NCBI RefSeq assembly: GCF_003337375.1
Contig: NZ_QPJD01000015.1
Location: forward strand, 62,001 to 126,000
Reading direction: 5' to 3'
Length of the DNA: 64,000 nucleotides
Source of the DNA: Paenibacillus prosopidis
GTDB taxonomy: Bacteria; Bacillota; Bacilli; Paenibacillales; Paenibacillaceae
Below the pieces are notes generated by a model. It was not told the origin of the DNA. It ran no database searches and saw nothing but the letters and a program-made list of their open reading frames with translations. Every line of letters starts with the position of its first letter. Position 1 is the first letter of the stretch. Position numbers and translations under genes: made by a program. Positions 44,663-54,526 of this stretch are shown one piece after another.

Positions 44663-44968
44663 CGTTCTCTCTCCTTTAACTTGGGTATAGTTATCAGTAA
44701 TAGGGATTGTAATTTGTACCATCGCTATTAATCATAAATGATTTTCGCAGTTAAGTGAACAAATACAGACATAAAAATGCTTTATCGGCATCATTAATAT
44801 TTTTTTCGCACTATATTTCGCGTTCCTCATCGTCTGCTCCAGCAGCATTTTTCCCTAATTGCGCCAATTTTAGCCGCTTCTTAAAACTATTTTTACAGAA
44901 GCGAATATAATGGTAAAATGTCCAATAGAGAACTGGCAGTGCAAAATTTGCCGCATCGGAGGCGCTAC
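44663..44968. other. Divergent control region between citZ and ppx
   Basis: No gene seen. AT-rich, with a promoter candidate for each flanking gene and no repeat element. No clear CcpA or CcpC site was recognised. Confidence 0.55.
44892..44919 (+). promoter_or_regulatory. Candidate promoter of ppx
   Basis: TTTACA (44892-44897), a 16-base spacer and TAAAAT (44914-44919), about 50 bases before ATG 44969. An overlapping TATAAT at 44905-44910 is an alternative -10. Confidence 0.45.
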
Positions 44969-46516
44969 ATGACAGAACAACGCATCGGAATAATAGACAT
45001 TGGCTCCAACTCCGTCCGGCTCGTCGTATACGAGAGGACAGCGAATGGCGCACATCGTGTCGCTGATAGCAGCAAGCGGCCTGCGAGGCTAAGCGAGCGC
45101 TTAGACGAGGATGGACGGCTCTCGAAAACGGCTCTCGATGATCTTATCGACACCTTGCGCCATTTTTCAATGATATGTACGCACAATCATACCAGCCAGA
45201 TTCGCGCAGTAGCGACTGCAGCTATACGAAATGCCGAGAACCGTTCAGAGATTCTCGAACGGATAAAAGCAGATACAGGTCTAATCATCGAATTGCTATC
45301 CGGCGAAGAGGAAGCATCTTACGGCTTTCTCGGCATGATCAACTCGCTCCATATTCGGGACGGATTTCTCATCGATATCGGCGGCGGCAGCACGGAGCTG
45401 TCGTTATTCCGTAATCGTGCGCTTGTCCGTACGGTTTCGCTGCCATTCGGCTGCGTAAGCCTTAACAAACGGTTCGGCTCGAAGGGCTTGCTTCAAGACG
45501 ATGAGCTGAAGGCACTCGAAGCGCATGTTACAGAAGCGTTGCGGCATGAAACGTGGATCGGCGAAGCTCCCGGATTACCGCTTGTAGGAGTAGGAGGCAC
45601 CGTCAGAGCACTCGGCAAAATGCATCAGGCTGCTCATAAGTATCCTTTTCCGCAAACCCATAACTATCCTATAACCGGCGAGGATACGGATGAGCTGTTT
45701 AATCAAATGAGAAAGCTTCCGCTCGATAAGAGACGCAAGCTGCCCGGCTTGTCCAAGGACCGCGCCGATGTCGTTGTTCCTGGGGTAGCCATTCTTCGTG
45801 TATTGTTCCAGGCCACAAGAGCCGCTTATTACCGCATATGCGGCGCTGGCCTGCGTGACGGATTATTTCATGCGACGAGGTTCCCGAATCATCCAAAGCT
45901 GGATGACGTGCTCGCTTACAGCCTGACGAATTTAAGCGCGCTGCATCCCGAAGCGCCCAAGTACAACGTTATGCAGGTTAACCGGCTCTCACTTGAGCTT
46001 TATGACGCATTGAACTTCGTTCATCAATTGCCGCCGCAAACAAGGGTGGTGCTGGACACCGCTTCACAGTTGTTCAGAATCGGCGCTTCGATCGATTATT
46101 ACGAATATGCCAGACATTCGTTTTATCTCATCATTAACTCGCATCTGAACGGCTTGTCGCACCGGGAAATCATAATGACGGCCGCAGTCGCCTCTTACAA
46201 AAGCAAAAACCGGACTCGTCAGCACATATCCGAATATAGAGAGCTGCTGAACGAGTCCGACCTTGATGTCATTTATAAGCTTGGGGCGCTGCTGCAGCTG
46301 TCAGCCGCGCTTGACCGGACGGAAACGCAGGCCATTGGACAATTGAATACGCAAAAATCCGGCTCCCAGCTTTTGCTGCGGCCTGTTCATCCGCGAGGCT
46401 CGCTCGCAGTCGAGTGCCGTGAGGTTGAAGAACTGGCCGCTGAATTCAAAAAACTATGGGGTGTGTTCCCTGTCTTAGACTATTCGGCTATGCACGGCCC
46501 TTCCACGACGATATAA
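44969..46516 (+). CDS. ppx: Exopolyphosphatase / guanosine pentaphosphatase family (Ppx/GppA)
   Basis: Hydrolyses phosphate from polyphosphate ends. The ASKHA-fold motifs IDIGSNSVRLVVYE (near 8-21) and FLIDIGGGSTELSLF (near 134-148) bind phosphate, and a C-terminal HD-type domain (about 310-500, HLNGLSHREIIMTAAVASYK) follows. 515 residues from ATG 44969, set by a CGGAGG site. Its last 29 bases overlap the end of the convergent ppk, so the two polyphosphate genes meet tail to tail. Confidence 0.94.
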   Translation: MTEQRIGIIDIGSNSVRLVVYERTANGAHRVADSSKRPARLSERLDEDGRLSKTALDDLIDTLRHFSMICTHNHTSQIRAVATAAIRNAENRSEILERIKADTGLIIELLSGEEEASYGFLGMINSLHIRDGFLIDIGGGSTELSLFRNRALVRTVSLPFGCVSLNKRFGSKGLLQDDELKALEAHVTEALRHETWIGEAPGLPLVGVGGTVRALGKMHQAAHKYPFPQTHNYPITGEDTDELFNQMRKLPLDKRRKLPGLSKDRADVVVPGVAILRVLFQATRAAYYRICGAGLRDGLFHATRFPNHPKLDDVLAYSLTNLSALHPEAPKYNVMQVNRLSLELYDALNFVHQLPPQTRVVLDTASQLFRIGASIDYYEYARHSFYLIINSHLNGLSHREIIMTAAVASYKSKNRTRQHISEYRELLNESDLDVIYKLGALLQLSAALDRTETQAIGQLNTQKSGSQLLLRPVHPRGSLAVECREVEELAAEFKKLWGVFPVLDYSAMHGPSTTI

Positions 46517-48557
46517 CTCTCGCTTCAAATTGACTGCGAAACGGCTGATTGTTATCGTTCACGACATGCTCATAAGTACCATTAGGCTGCAGCTTGCGCG
46601 CTTTAACGTTATCGTTAATGTTGAGCTGCAGCATTTTAATTAATATTTGGCGAAGAGTAGTGTCAAATACCGGACACATAAGCTCGATACGCCGGGTCAA
46701 GTTACGTGTCATCCAGTCCGCGCTGGACAAATACACTTCCTCTTCCCCATCGTTGTGGAAATACATGATTCTTGCATGCTCAAGGAAACGGTCAACAATG
46801 CTAATAACTTGTATGTTCTCGCTTCGGCCGGGTACTCCAGGCCGTAAGCAGCATACTCCCCGGACGATGAGCACGATTTTCACACCGGCCTGGGAAGCTT
46901 CGTACAGCTTATCGATCATTTCCTGATTTGACAGCGAATTCATCTTTGCTATGATTCGTGCCGGTTTTCCCTCTAATGCATTTAATCGCTCCCGATCAAT
47001 GAGACGATGCAGCTTTTCCTTCAAATCAGTAGGCGCAACGCCGAATGCCTTCCACTCATAGGGCGATGAATAGCCCGTTACCTCATTGAATAACGCCGAA
47101 GCATCCCCGCCAATTACCGGGTGTGAAGTGAATAATCCAATGTCCGTATACAAGGTTGCCGTGCTGTCATTGTAGTTACCTGTTCCAACATGCACATAGC
47201 GTCGCAGCGTCCCGTGCTCACGCCGAACGACGAGCAATATTTTGGCATGCGTCTTTAAACCAACTAAACCATATACGACATGGCAGCCTGCCTTCTCCAG
47301 CTGACGCGCCCACGCAATATTACGTTCCTCGTCAAACCTCGCCTTCAGCTCCACAACAACTGTAACCTGCTTACCCGACTCCGCAGCCTTTGCAAGCGCC
47401 TGAACAAGCGCAGATTGGCCGCTGACGCGGTACAGTGTCATTTTAATAGCCAGCACATCCGGATCATAAGCAGCCTGCATCACAAAATCATTAACCGCAT
47501 CAAACGACTCATATGGGTGGTACATCAATACGTCACGTTGTCTTATTACGTCGAACATATCGTCCGTATCATCGAATTCCCGCGGATATACCGGTTCCAT
47601 CTTTTCATAGCGTAAATTATCATAGCCCGGTAATGCGCCCGCAAACTTCATCAGAAAGCTTAAATCAAGGGGACCATCGATTTCAAAAAGATTGTCCGCG
47701 ATCTCCAGCTCCTCCATCAGCATTTCGAGCGCATACGGATGCATCCCTTTCCCCACTTCAAGACGAACGGGAATGCCCCAGCGGCGGCGGCGCAGCTCCT
47801 TCTCAATCTCCTCGAGCAAATCCTCCGCGTCTTCCTCGTTCAGTGTGATGTCTGCATCACGCGTAAGACGGAACGGATTAACGGAGAAAGGAATATACCC
47901 GTTAAACAAAGTATCAATAAATTCTTCAATCAAATCCTCCAAAAGCACGAATTCCGTCTTTTTACTATTCGTCCTTCCTGGCACGGGTACAAATCTCGGC
48001 AAAATGGAAGGCACTTGCACAATAGCAAATAACGGCTCCTCTTCTGCCGGATCCCCCACTTCCCTTAGCAAAACAGCCAAATACAGCTCCTTTGTATGAA
48101 CGAGCGGGAAGGGTCTGCTTTGATCGACCGCCATCGGAGTTAAAACCGGAAATACAATTTCATGAAAATAATCCGAAACTGCTTTTGTTTGCGATACATT
48201 AAGCTCATCAAGCGAACGAATAAATATTCCTTCACGGCTGAGACCGCGAAATACTTCCCTGTAAGTACGGTATTGATCATGAACCATTTGCGTTGCTCTT
48301 TTTATAAGTCTTTTCCAAAGGCCTGGCGCCGTATAGCCGGTGAAATCGATTTTTGTCAAACCGGCTCTCATCTGCATTTGAATGCCAGCAACACGAACGC
48401 TCATAAATTCATCCAAATTGCTCGTGACAATCGCCAAAAACTTAGCTCTCTCCAGCAAAGGATTGCTTGCATCCTGTGCTTCTTGAAGAACTCTTTGGTT
48501 AAATTCGATCCAACTCAAGTCACGGTTTACATAGTTGGAAAAATGTTGTCTGGTCAT
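46488..48557 (-). CDS. ppk: Polyphosphate kinase
   Basis: Makes polyphosphate from ATP (PPK1 family). The 689-residue protein starts with NRDLSWIEFNQRVL, has PFPLVHTKELYLAV and the autophosphorylated His437 in GLKTHAKILLVVRRE, then the second phospholipase D-like half (SSADWMTRNLTRRIELM). ATG 48557 has a CAGGAGG site. Paired with ppx, it gives synthesis and breakdown of the same polymer in overlapping convergent genes. Confidence 0.97.
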   Translation of the reverse strand: MTRQHFSNYVNRDLSWIEFNQRVLQEAQDASNPLLERAKFLAIVTSNLDEFMSVRVAGIQMQMRAGLTKIDFTGYTAPGLWKRLIKRATQMVHDQYRTYREVFRGLSREGIFIRSLDELNVSQTKAVSDYFHEIVFPVLTPMAVDQSRPFPLVHTKELYLAVLLREVGDPAEEEPLFAIVQVPSILPRFVPVPGRTNSKKTEFVLLEDLIEEFIDTLFNGYIPFSVNPFRLTRDADITLNEEDAEDLLEEIEKELRRRRWGIPVRLEVGKGMHPYALEMLMEELEIADNLFEIDGPLDLSFLMKFAGALPGYDNLRYEKMEPVYPREFDDTDDMFDVIRQRDVLMYHPYESFDAVNDFVMQAAYDPDVLAIKMTLYRVSGQSALVQALAKAAESGKQVTVVVELKARFDEERNIAWARQLEKAGCHVVYGLVGLKTHAKILLVVRREHGTLRRYVHVGTGNYNDSTATLYTDIGLFTSHPVIGGDASALFNEVTGYSSPYEWKAFGVAPTDLKEKLHRLIDRERLNALEGKPARIIAKMNSLSNQEMIDKLYEASQAGVKIVLIVRGVCCLRPGVPGRSENIQVISIVDRFLEHARIMYFHNDGEEEVYLSSADWMTRNLTRRIELMCPVFDTTLRQILIKMLQLNINDNVKARKLQPNGTYEHVVNDNNQPFRSQFEARVISSWKGRA

Positions 48558-48656
48558 TTCTCACGCCTCCTGCAAGGTTTGTGCAGTATTATTCTATTCT
48601 ATTATGAAGCATGACTATTATTTGCATGTTAACCTTTTGTAAAAGCGGCGTAAATA

Positions 48657-49049
48657 TTAGAACCGGCCTATTTTAAAATTACCGTTTCTCATTCTATTCT
48701 CGATCCATTGCAGCAGTATTTGACGGTAAAACGGACGCGTCATAGGAAGCAGCAGCGTAATACCTACCATATCCGAGAAAAAGCCTGGCGTTAGCAAGAG
48801 GATACCTCCGGCAAGCACGCAGATGCCATCCAACAGCGTTCGACCAGGAATTTGTCCCGCCTGCATTTGCCGCTGAGCATCCATCCATACCTTACGTCCT
48901 TCCGCACGGGCCAAATAAGCACCGGCAAACCCCATAATAATCAATATAAAAAAAGTGGTCCACCCGCCAAGCCAATCACCAACCTGCAAAATTCCCCACA
49001 GCTCTATAACAGGCACAATAAGAAAAGCAGCTAATAACCATTTATACAT
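48657..49049 (-). CDS. fxsA: FxsA-family membrane protein
   Basis: A 130-residue inner-membrane protein with hydrophobic segments at about 4-22, 29-47 and 74-100 and the motif GGILLLTPGFFSDMVG typical of the family. E. coli FxsA suppresses phage T7 exclusion when overproduced; its normal role is unknown. B. subtilis keeps an fxsA gene next to pyk, as here, with one thioesterase gene between. Confidence 0.9.
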   Translation of the reverse strand: MYKWLLAAFLIVPVIELWGILQVGDWLGGWTTFFILIIMGFAGAYLARAEGRKVWMDAQRQMQAGQIPGRTLLDGICVLAGGILLLTPGFFSDMVGITLLLPMTRPFYRQILLQWIENRMRNGNFKIGRF

Positions 49050-49118
49050 GCATGACCCTCCTTAAATGTTTTGCCAAATTCATATATTTGAAGCAAAACA
49101 GACTTTATAAGCGTGTCC

Positions 49119-49592
49119 TTAGGTTGATTTTGTGCGCAGCAGCTCATATAATTCCGGCATCGCCTTATTTATTCGGGTAGGCTGCCATTGCGCGTTCACC
49201 CATACATGCTTCGTTCCGCCTTCCACGAGCAGCTCGCCGGGAAGCTGTTGATCTTCTGCAAGCTCTTCGGGATGGAAGTCAGACTGCGTCACCCTTCTGA
49301 TTTGCGATTGAAAGGTAACCCGTACAGGAGAGCATTCCGCAATTCGTGTGCATACGAGCAAGGTATCATCATAAAGAGCGGGAAGCAAATAACGGCACTG
49401 TAAATCGACAACCGGCAGCAGTAAGCCGCCCTGCTCGATTTTTTTGTAGTCGTAGCCTGCATTCCTTATCCATTCTGTACGTCCGATTTCAAACCAAGTT
49501 ACATAATTGCCGTGAAAAACGACTCCCATTTGATCGGTTTCTTGATATCTCACACGAAGCGGATGCATAAACCAATTGGATGCCGATGCCAT
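49119..49592 (-). CDS. 4-hydroxybenzoyl-CoA thioesterase-type hot-dog protein
   Basis: A 157-residue acyl-CoA thioesterase of the YbgC/4HBT group. The family active site appears as RYQETDQMGVVFHGNYVTWFE near 15-35, with the catalytic Asp in ETDQMG. The substrate is unknown; its place by the acc genes fits lipid metabolism, but this is only context. ATG 49592 has AAGGAGG. Confidence 0.88.
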   Translation of the reverse strand: MASASNWFMHPLRVRYQETDQMGVVFHGNYVTWFEIGRTEWIRNAGYDYKKIEQGGLLLPVVDLQCRYLLPALYDDTLLVCTRIAECSPVRVTFQSQIRRVTQSDFHPEELAEDQQLPGELLVEGGTKHVWVNAQWQPTRINKAMPELYELLRTKST

Positions 49593-49646
49593 AAAATACC
49601 TCCTTGCAATTGAAACTTGCTTAACTCGTCAGTATCTGGTTAACAA

Positions 49647-49674
49647 AAAGCGACGGTGAGATCACCATCGCTTT
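49647..49674 (-). terminator. Terminator after pyk
   Basis: A stem AAAGCGACGGTGA / TCACCATCGCTTT with one mismatch, followed on the minus strand by TTTTTG. It separates pyk from the thioesterase gene. Confidence 0.8.
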
Positions 49675-49716
49675 AGCTTTTGTTATATATGATTGTTACT
49701 TTATATGACTAACCAA

Positions 49717-51471
49717 TTACAACACTTTGGATTGTCCGTGGTAGATGACGCCTGTTTCACCGTACACCGTAACTTCCATGCCATCCTTAAGCAGTTCTGT
49801 TCCACCCGAAACGCCGAGAATTACAGGAATTCCAAGATTTAAACCAACTACTGCGGCATGGCTTGTAATTCCGCCTTGCTCTGTAATTACCGCTGCCGCT
49901 TTTTCGAATGCAGGCATATAATCTTTGTCAGTAGTTACCGTAACAAGAATAGAGCCTTGTGTCGTTTTTTGAATCGCTTCCTGCGGCGTACGCGCTACAA
50001 CGATTTTACCTGTTGCTATTTGGCTGCCGATACCTTGTCCTTGTGCCAAAAGCTCACCGATGTGGTGAATTTTGATTAAGTTCGTTGTACCTGAACGGCC
50101 AACAGGAACGCCGGCTGTAATCACAACTGTATCGCCGAGGCTCAGCAAGCCAGTGCTCATTCCGCCTTTAACCGCATTTTCAAACATTTCGTCGGTTGTA
50201 TCTGCTTCCGGACCCAACACGGCACGTACACCCCAAATAAGGGACAGACGACGCATAACCTTCTCATCCGTAGTCACGGCAATAATCGGCGACTTCGGCT
50301 TGTACTTCGAAACCATGCGGGCAGTAAAGCCGCTTTGCGTCGATGTAATGATTGCCTTCGCTTGAAGATCAAGAGCAGAGTTAGCTACCGCTTGGCTGAT
50401 TGCTTCCGTTACGGTCGTTTGCTGAGCATTTGCTTGCTTCGTGAAAATCTCACGGTATTCAAGCGAACCTTCAGCGCGTTCTGCAATACGCGCCATCGTT
50501 TGCACCGATTCCACCGGGTATCTTCCGGCAGCTGTTTCACCGGAAAGCATAATTGCATCTGTTCCGTCGAAAATCGCATTCGCAACGTCACTCGCTTCAG
50601 CGCGGGTTGGACGCGGATTGCGCTGCATGGAATCAAGCATTTGTGTAGCCGTAATAACCGGTTTGCCTACGCGGTTACATTTTTTAATCATATTTTTTTG
50701 AACGAGCGGCACTTCTTCGGCTGGAATTTCTACGCCGAGGTCACCACGAGCTACCATCAGACCGTCGGACACTTCAAGAATTTCATCGAGATTGTCAACG
50801 CCTTCTTGGTTTTCGATTTTCGAGATAATTTGGATATGCGAAGCGTTGTGACGCTCAAGGAGCTCACGGATTTCAAGCACGTCGCTTGCTTTACGAACGA
50901 AAGAAGCTGCGATAAAATCTACGCCCTGCTCGATACCGAACACGATATCGTTAGCATCCTTTTCTGTAATACCAGGCAATGAAATTTTCACGCCGGGTAC
51001 GTTGACGCCTTTTTTGCTTTTGATCGGACCGCTGTTTACGATACGGCATAAAATTTCGGTTCCCTTAATTTCTTCAACAGTCAAACCAATCAAACCGTCG
51101 TCGATTAGAACAGTCGAACCAACGGATAGATCGTTTGGAAGATTGCTGTATGTAACCGGAATACGATTACGGTCACCCAAAATCTCTTCAGTTGTCAGCG
51201 TGATAGTTTCACCTTGATTGAGTTCAATCGGCTCTTCTTTCAGCTTGCCCAGACGAATTTCAGGACCCTTCGTATCAAGCAAAATGGCTACCGATGTACC
51301 GAGCTCAACATTTGCTTTACGAATGTTAATGATCCGGTTGCCGTGCTCTTCAAAATCTCCGTGGGAGAAATTTAGACGGGCAACATTCATTCCTGCATTA
51401 ATTAATTTCTTTGTGTTTTCCAGCGATTCGCTGGATGGACCGATAGTACAAACGATTTTTGTTTTACGCAT
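49717..51471 (-). CDS. pyk: Pyruvate kinase with C-terminal phosphohistidine-like domain
   Basis: Last step of glycolysis. From ATG 51471 the protein has 584 residues: the catalytic core with RKTKIVCTIGPSS, ISKIENQEGVDN, MVARGDLGVEIP and MLSGETAAGRYP, then an extra domain of about 110 residues with TEQGGITSHAAVVG, as in the PEP-utiliser family and as found in Bacillus-type pyruvate kinases. GGAGG is nine bases from the start. In B. subtilis pfkA lies between accA and pyk; here only 93 bases do. Confidence 0.97.
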   Translation of the reverse strand: MRKTKIVCTIGPSSESLENTKKLINAGMNVARLNFSHGDFEEHGNRIINIRKANVELGTSVAILLDTKGPEIRLGKLKEEPIELNQGETITLTTEEILGDRNRIPVTYSNLPNDLSVGSTVLIDDGLIGLTVEEIKGTEILCRIVNSGPIKSKKGVNVPGVKISLPGITEKDANDIVFGIEQGVDFIAASFVRKASDVLEIRELLERHNASHIQIISKIENQEGVDNLDEILEVSDGLMVARGDLGVEIPAEEVPLVQKNMIKKCNRVGKPVITATQMLDSMQRNPRPTRAEASDVANAIFDGTDAIMLSGETAAGRYPVESVQTMARIAERAEGSLEYREIFTKQANAQQTTVTEAISQAVANSALDLQAKAIITSTQSGFTARMVSKYKPKSPIIAVTTDEKVMRRLSLIWGVRAVLGPEADTTDEMFENAVKGGMSTGLLSLGDTVVITAGVPVGRSGTTNLIKIHHIGELLAQGQGIGSQIATGKIVVARTPQEAIQKTTQGSILVTVTTDKDYMPAFEKAAAVITEQGGITSHAAVVGLNLGIPVILGVSGGTELLKDGMEVTVYGETGVIYHGQSKVL

Positions 51472-51564
51472 GCTAAGTTTCCTCCGTTTATTGCCTGATA
51501 TTCTAATATATTCTGACACGATTCTCCGCTGCTTGTACAGCGGAAAATCAATTGTACATATGAC

Positions 51565-52638
51565 TTACTGGATGGTCGGAGCCTCTTCCGGAGCTTGTTC
51601 GAGCGATTTCTCAATTTCATTGGCCGCATTTGTTGCATTCGCAGTCTGCGCATTCGGGATCGGCGCTTCCAAAGAGTGCTGTTCAGCAATTTTATACTGG
51701 CCAACCTTGCGGAATTTGTTGTAGCGATCCTCAATTAGCTGATGTTCATTTAATGGCAATAGCTCCTGCAAATGATGCCACAGCTTCTCTTTAATCTGTT
51801 CTGCTTGAAATGCTAGATCTTTGTGCGCGCCGCCTTGCGGCTCGGCAATAATATCTTCAATAACGCCAAATTCCAGTAAATCCTTTGCCGTTATTTTCAT
51901 CGCTTCAGCAGCTTGATCCGCTTTGGACGCATCCTTCCATAGAATGGATGCCGCTCCGTTTGGCGATATAACCGAATAAATCGCATTTTCAAGCATGAGT
52001 ACACGGTTGCCAACGCCTAGTGCCAGCGCTCCACCGCTGCCGCCTTCACCTATAACGACACAAATGATAGGCACGCCGAAGCCGGCCATCTCCCGCAAGT
52101 TACGGGCAATCGCTTCCGATTGTCCGCGCTCCTCGGCGGTGTTGCCCGGATATGCGCCCTTCGTATCAATAAACGTGATAATAGGCCGCTTAAACTTATT
52201 TGCCTGCTCCATGAATCGAAGTGCTTTACGGAAGCCCTCGGGGTGCGGGCTGCCGAAGAAACGCGCGATATTCTCGCGTGTATCCTTGCCGCGCTGATGG
52301 CCGATTACCGTTACCGGAATGCCGTTCAGCTTGGCAAGACCGCCCACAATAGCAAGATCGTCCGCAAATAGACGATCTCCGTGCAGCTCCATGAAGTCGG
52401 TAAATACCGTTTGAATGTAGTCAAGTGACGTAGGACGTTGATGATGCCGCGCCATATGCATTTTCTGAGCCGGAGTGAGTTCACTATACAGCTCGTCTTC
52501 CAGCTGCTTGCATCTCTGCTCCAAGCCCAAAATTTCTTCCGAGAAGTCAATGCCCTTCTCTACGCTGAGGCTCTTCAGTTCCGTTATCTTTTGCCGCAAA
52601 TCGTTCAGCGGTTTTTCAAAAGGCAGCTCACCCGCCAT
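51565..52638 (-). CDS. accA: Acetyl-CoA carboxylase carboxyltransferase subunit alpha
   Basis: With AccD it transfers CO2 from biotin to acetyl-CoA to make malonyl-CoA. Visible blocks are LSVEKGIDFSEEI, RHHQRPTSLDYIQ, GHQRGKDTRENIARFFGSP, IDTKGAYPGNTAEERGQSEA and GEGGSGGALALGV. The 357 residues include a tail of about 40 beyond the usual end, rich in Ala, Glu and Asn. Its ATG overlaps the accD end by 11 bases. Confidence 0.97.
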   Translation of the reverse strand: MAGELPFEKPLNDLRQKITELKSLSVEKGIDFSEEILGLEQRCKQLEDELYSELTPAQKMHMARHHQRPTSLDYIQTVFTDFMELHGDRLFADDLAIVGGLAKLNGIPVTVIGHQRGKDTRENIARFFGSPHPEGFRKALRFMEQANKFKRPIITFIDTKGAYPGNTAEERGQSEAIARNLREMAGFGVPIICVVIGEGGSGGALALGVGNRVLMLENAIYSVISPNGAASILWKDASKADQAAEAMKITAKDLLEFGVIEDIIAEPQGGAHKDLAFQAEQIKEKLWHHLQELLPLNEHQLIEDRYNKFRKVGQYKIAEQHSLEAPIPNAQTANATNAANEIEKSLEQAPEEAPTIQ

Positions 52639-53497
52639 AGGATGTTCCCTCCCTTACGCAATGCATATCGAGCAGCTTTGCTAACGTAGGTTTCATATCT
52701 TTGCGGTGTACGACTTTATCCAGCTGGCCGTGCTGCAAATTAAACTCCGCCGTCTGGAAGTTGTCCGGCAGCTTCTGACGAATCGTTTGTTCGATAACGA
52801 TGCGGCCTGCAAAGCCGACGATTGCGCCAGGCTCGGCCAAATTGTAATCGCCCAAGCTTGCAAAGCTCGCAGAAACGCCGCCCATAGTAGGATCGGTAAA
52901 GATGGAAATAAACAAACCTCCGGCACCTTGAAATTTTGACAGCGCCGCGCTTGTTTTAGCCATCTGCATCAAGCTCAAAATACTTTCCTGCATCCGGGCT
53001 CCGCCCGAAGTTGAGAAAATAAGAAGCGGCAGCTGCTTGGCATGAGCCGCTTCAATTGCTCTAGTAATTTTCTCACCAACGACGGATCCCATACTACCGC
53101 TGAAAAAATCAAAGCTCATGACCGCTACGACAACTGGAAAACCGCCGATCGTGCCTTCTCCGGTTACGACAGCATCGCGCAGATTCGACTTACTCTTCTG
53201 CTGCTCCAGCTTACTCGCATAACCAGGGAATGATAGTGGATCGACGGATTCCATATCCGCATCATATTCTACCAGGTGCCCTTCATCGAGCGTCAATCCG
53301 ATTCGTTCCCATGCGCTTAGCCGGTAATGATGGCCGCAAGAAGAACACACCTTTAAGTTTTTTTCCAATTCTTTGCTGTACTGAATCGTGCCGCACTTGG
53401 AGCACTTATTCATCAAACCTTCCGGTATATCCCGCTTGCGCGGCTCAGAAGGTATCGTCGCATATTTCTTCTTCGTAAATAAGTCCTTTATTTGCAC
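52628..53497 (-). CDS. accD: Acetyl-CoA carboxylase carboxyltransferase subunit beta
   Basis: The zinc-binding partner of AccA. Cys32, Cys35, Cys51 and Cys54 form the zinc ribbon, followed by ERIGLTLDEGHLVEYD and SGGARMQESILSLMQMAKT. I place the start at GTG 53497, six bases after GAGAGGTG, giving 289 residues; a GTG at 53506 leaves no room for a ribosome site. accD and accA form a coupled pair. Confidence 0.96.
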   Translation of the reverse strand: MQIKDLFTKKKYATIPSEPRKRDIPEGLMNKCSKCGTIQYSKELEKNLKVCSSCGHHYRLSAWERIGLTLDEGHLVEYDADMESVDPLSFPGYASKLEQQKSKSNLRDAVVTGEGTIGGFPVVVAVMSFDFFSGSMGSVVGEKITRAIEAAHAKQLPLLIFSTSGGARMQESILSLMQMAKTSAALSKFQGAGGLFISIFTDPTMGGVSASFASLGDYNLAEPGAIVGFAGRIVIEQTIRQKLPDNFQTAEFNLQHGQLDKVVHRKDMKPTLAKLLDMHCVREGTSYGG

Positions 53498-53538
53498 GTG
53501 TGACACCTCTCAAGGGCGCAATAGTATAGAGCAGACCA

Positions 53539-53727
53539 TCATAGCCGCATAATGGAGTTAAACACTTCCTGTACTTCCTCCAGCTCACCTGATGGAACCA
53601 GTATCTCATATTGCTGTTTGGACAGATTAACGGCGCGGATTTTCACTAAAAACCCTTCCTCCGTAAGCCGCTTCTTGATGTTCTCTGCTATTTTTGCTGT
53701 TGGTGCGATATAAATGACCGTCCACAT
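53539..53727 (-). CDS. Small conserved hypothetical protein, 62 aa
   Basis: Not firmly recognised. A small soluble alpha/beta protein with MWTVIYIAPTAKIAENIKK and QYEILVPSGELEEVQEV, resembling small DUF2007-like single-domain proteins. ATG 53727 has the better spacing from AGGAGG than ATG 53730. It lies just upstream of accD and may be the first gene of that leftward group. Confidence 0.65.
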   Translation of the reverse strand: MWTVIYIAPTAKIAENIKKRLTEEGFLVKIRAVNLSKQQYEILVPSGELEEVQEVFNSIMRL

Positions 53728-53824
53728 CATGGTACCTCCTGAAAACTTTGCTGCCGCAAAGTTCACTTCCTAAGCATAGCTAATTCCCGGTAACAGGCCA
53801 TATGATCTCATAATAATACCATAG

Positions 53825-54316
53825 TCATGGCGAATCCGGCAAATCATATCGGTTCGCTTTTGGGTCCTGATGAGCAATTCGAGCAGATGCGGCGGCGGCT
53901 AATCCAGCAACAAGGTCATCCAAAAATACATGAATCCGCTCACCCTTCAAATTCAATTGACGAATGATACCGGGTTTTACTTTATCCAAATATCCGAAGC
54001 TCGTCAATCCGATCATACCGTAAACATTCGTAATTCCGAGGGCTAGCGTTTCATCAACGCCGTAAAGCGACTCATCGGTTTCCATAATCGATTGAAGCGG
54101 TTCAGGCAGCAGCCGTCGTTCTGCCAATTCGTCGAGGGCAATACCTGTGTACATGACATATTGCACCTCTCGTTTGGCGAGCACCGCTCTTACACTCTCC
54201 TCGCACTCCTCCATTGTCAAATCCCCGTTATAAGGACGCTGCAGCGTATACACGATTTCCGTCACATCGTCGACAGATACTCCCCGTTTCAAGAGCCATT
54301 TCTCGATCCCTGTCAT
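53825..54316 (-). CDS. Phosphatidylglycerophosphatase A / YutG-like protein (paralogue 2)
   Basis: A 163-residue member of the same family as the 27305-27844 gene: IEKWLLKRGVSVDDV, LAKREVQYVMYTGIALDEL, DESLYGVDETLALGITNVYG and GYLDKVKPG line up block by block with it. Two copies in one segment suggest an old duplication or different substrates. The start ATG 54316 follows an ATGGGG site; the open frame further up has no good start. Confidence 0.82.
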   Translation of the reverse strand: MTGIEKWLLKRGVSVDDVTEIVYTLQRPYNGDLTMEECEESVRAVLAKREVQYVMYTGIALDELAERRLLPEPLQSIMETDESLYGVDETLALGITNVYGMIGLTSFGYLDKVKPGIIRQLNLKGERIHVFLDDLVAGLAAAASARIAHQDPKANRYDLPDSP

Positions 54317-54526
54317 TTTAGCCCCATCCCTTCCGCAACTGCTTGTACGTTTATCTCGGAAACTGGGCAAAGCGGCCGAACAAAAGCCGCGTATCTCCAG
54401 CCGTTTCCGCTTGTATCTCTAAACATATGCGAGTACAAGCTCTGACGTGCATATGAAATGCAATTGATTGCGAGATTTTAAGGAAAGGACGGGTAACTTC
54501 GGAAAAAGGTCAGAAGCCGCAAATCT

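Noticed and set aside
54380..54430. Possible reverse-strand R1 copy (CAGCCGTTTCCGCTTG)
   Set aside because: Only about 16 bases resemble the R1 start and the neighbouring sequence does not match, so chance similarity is likely.
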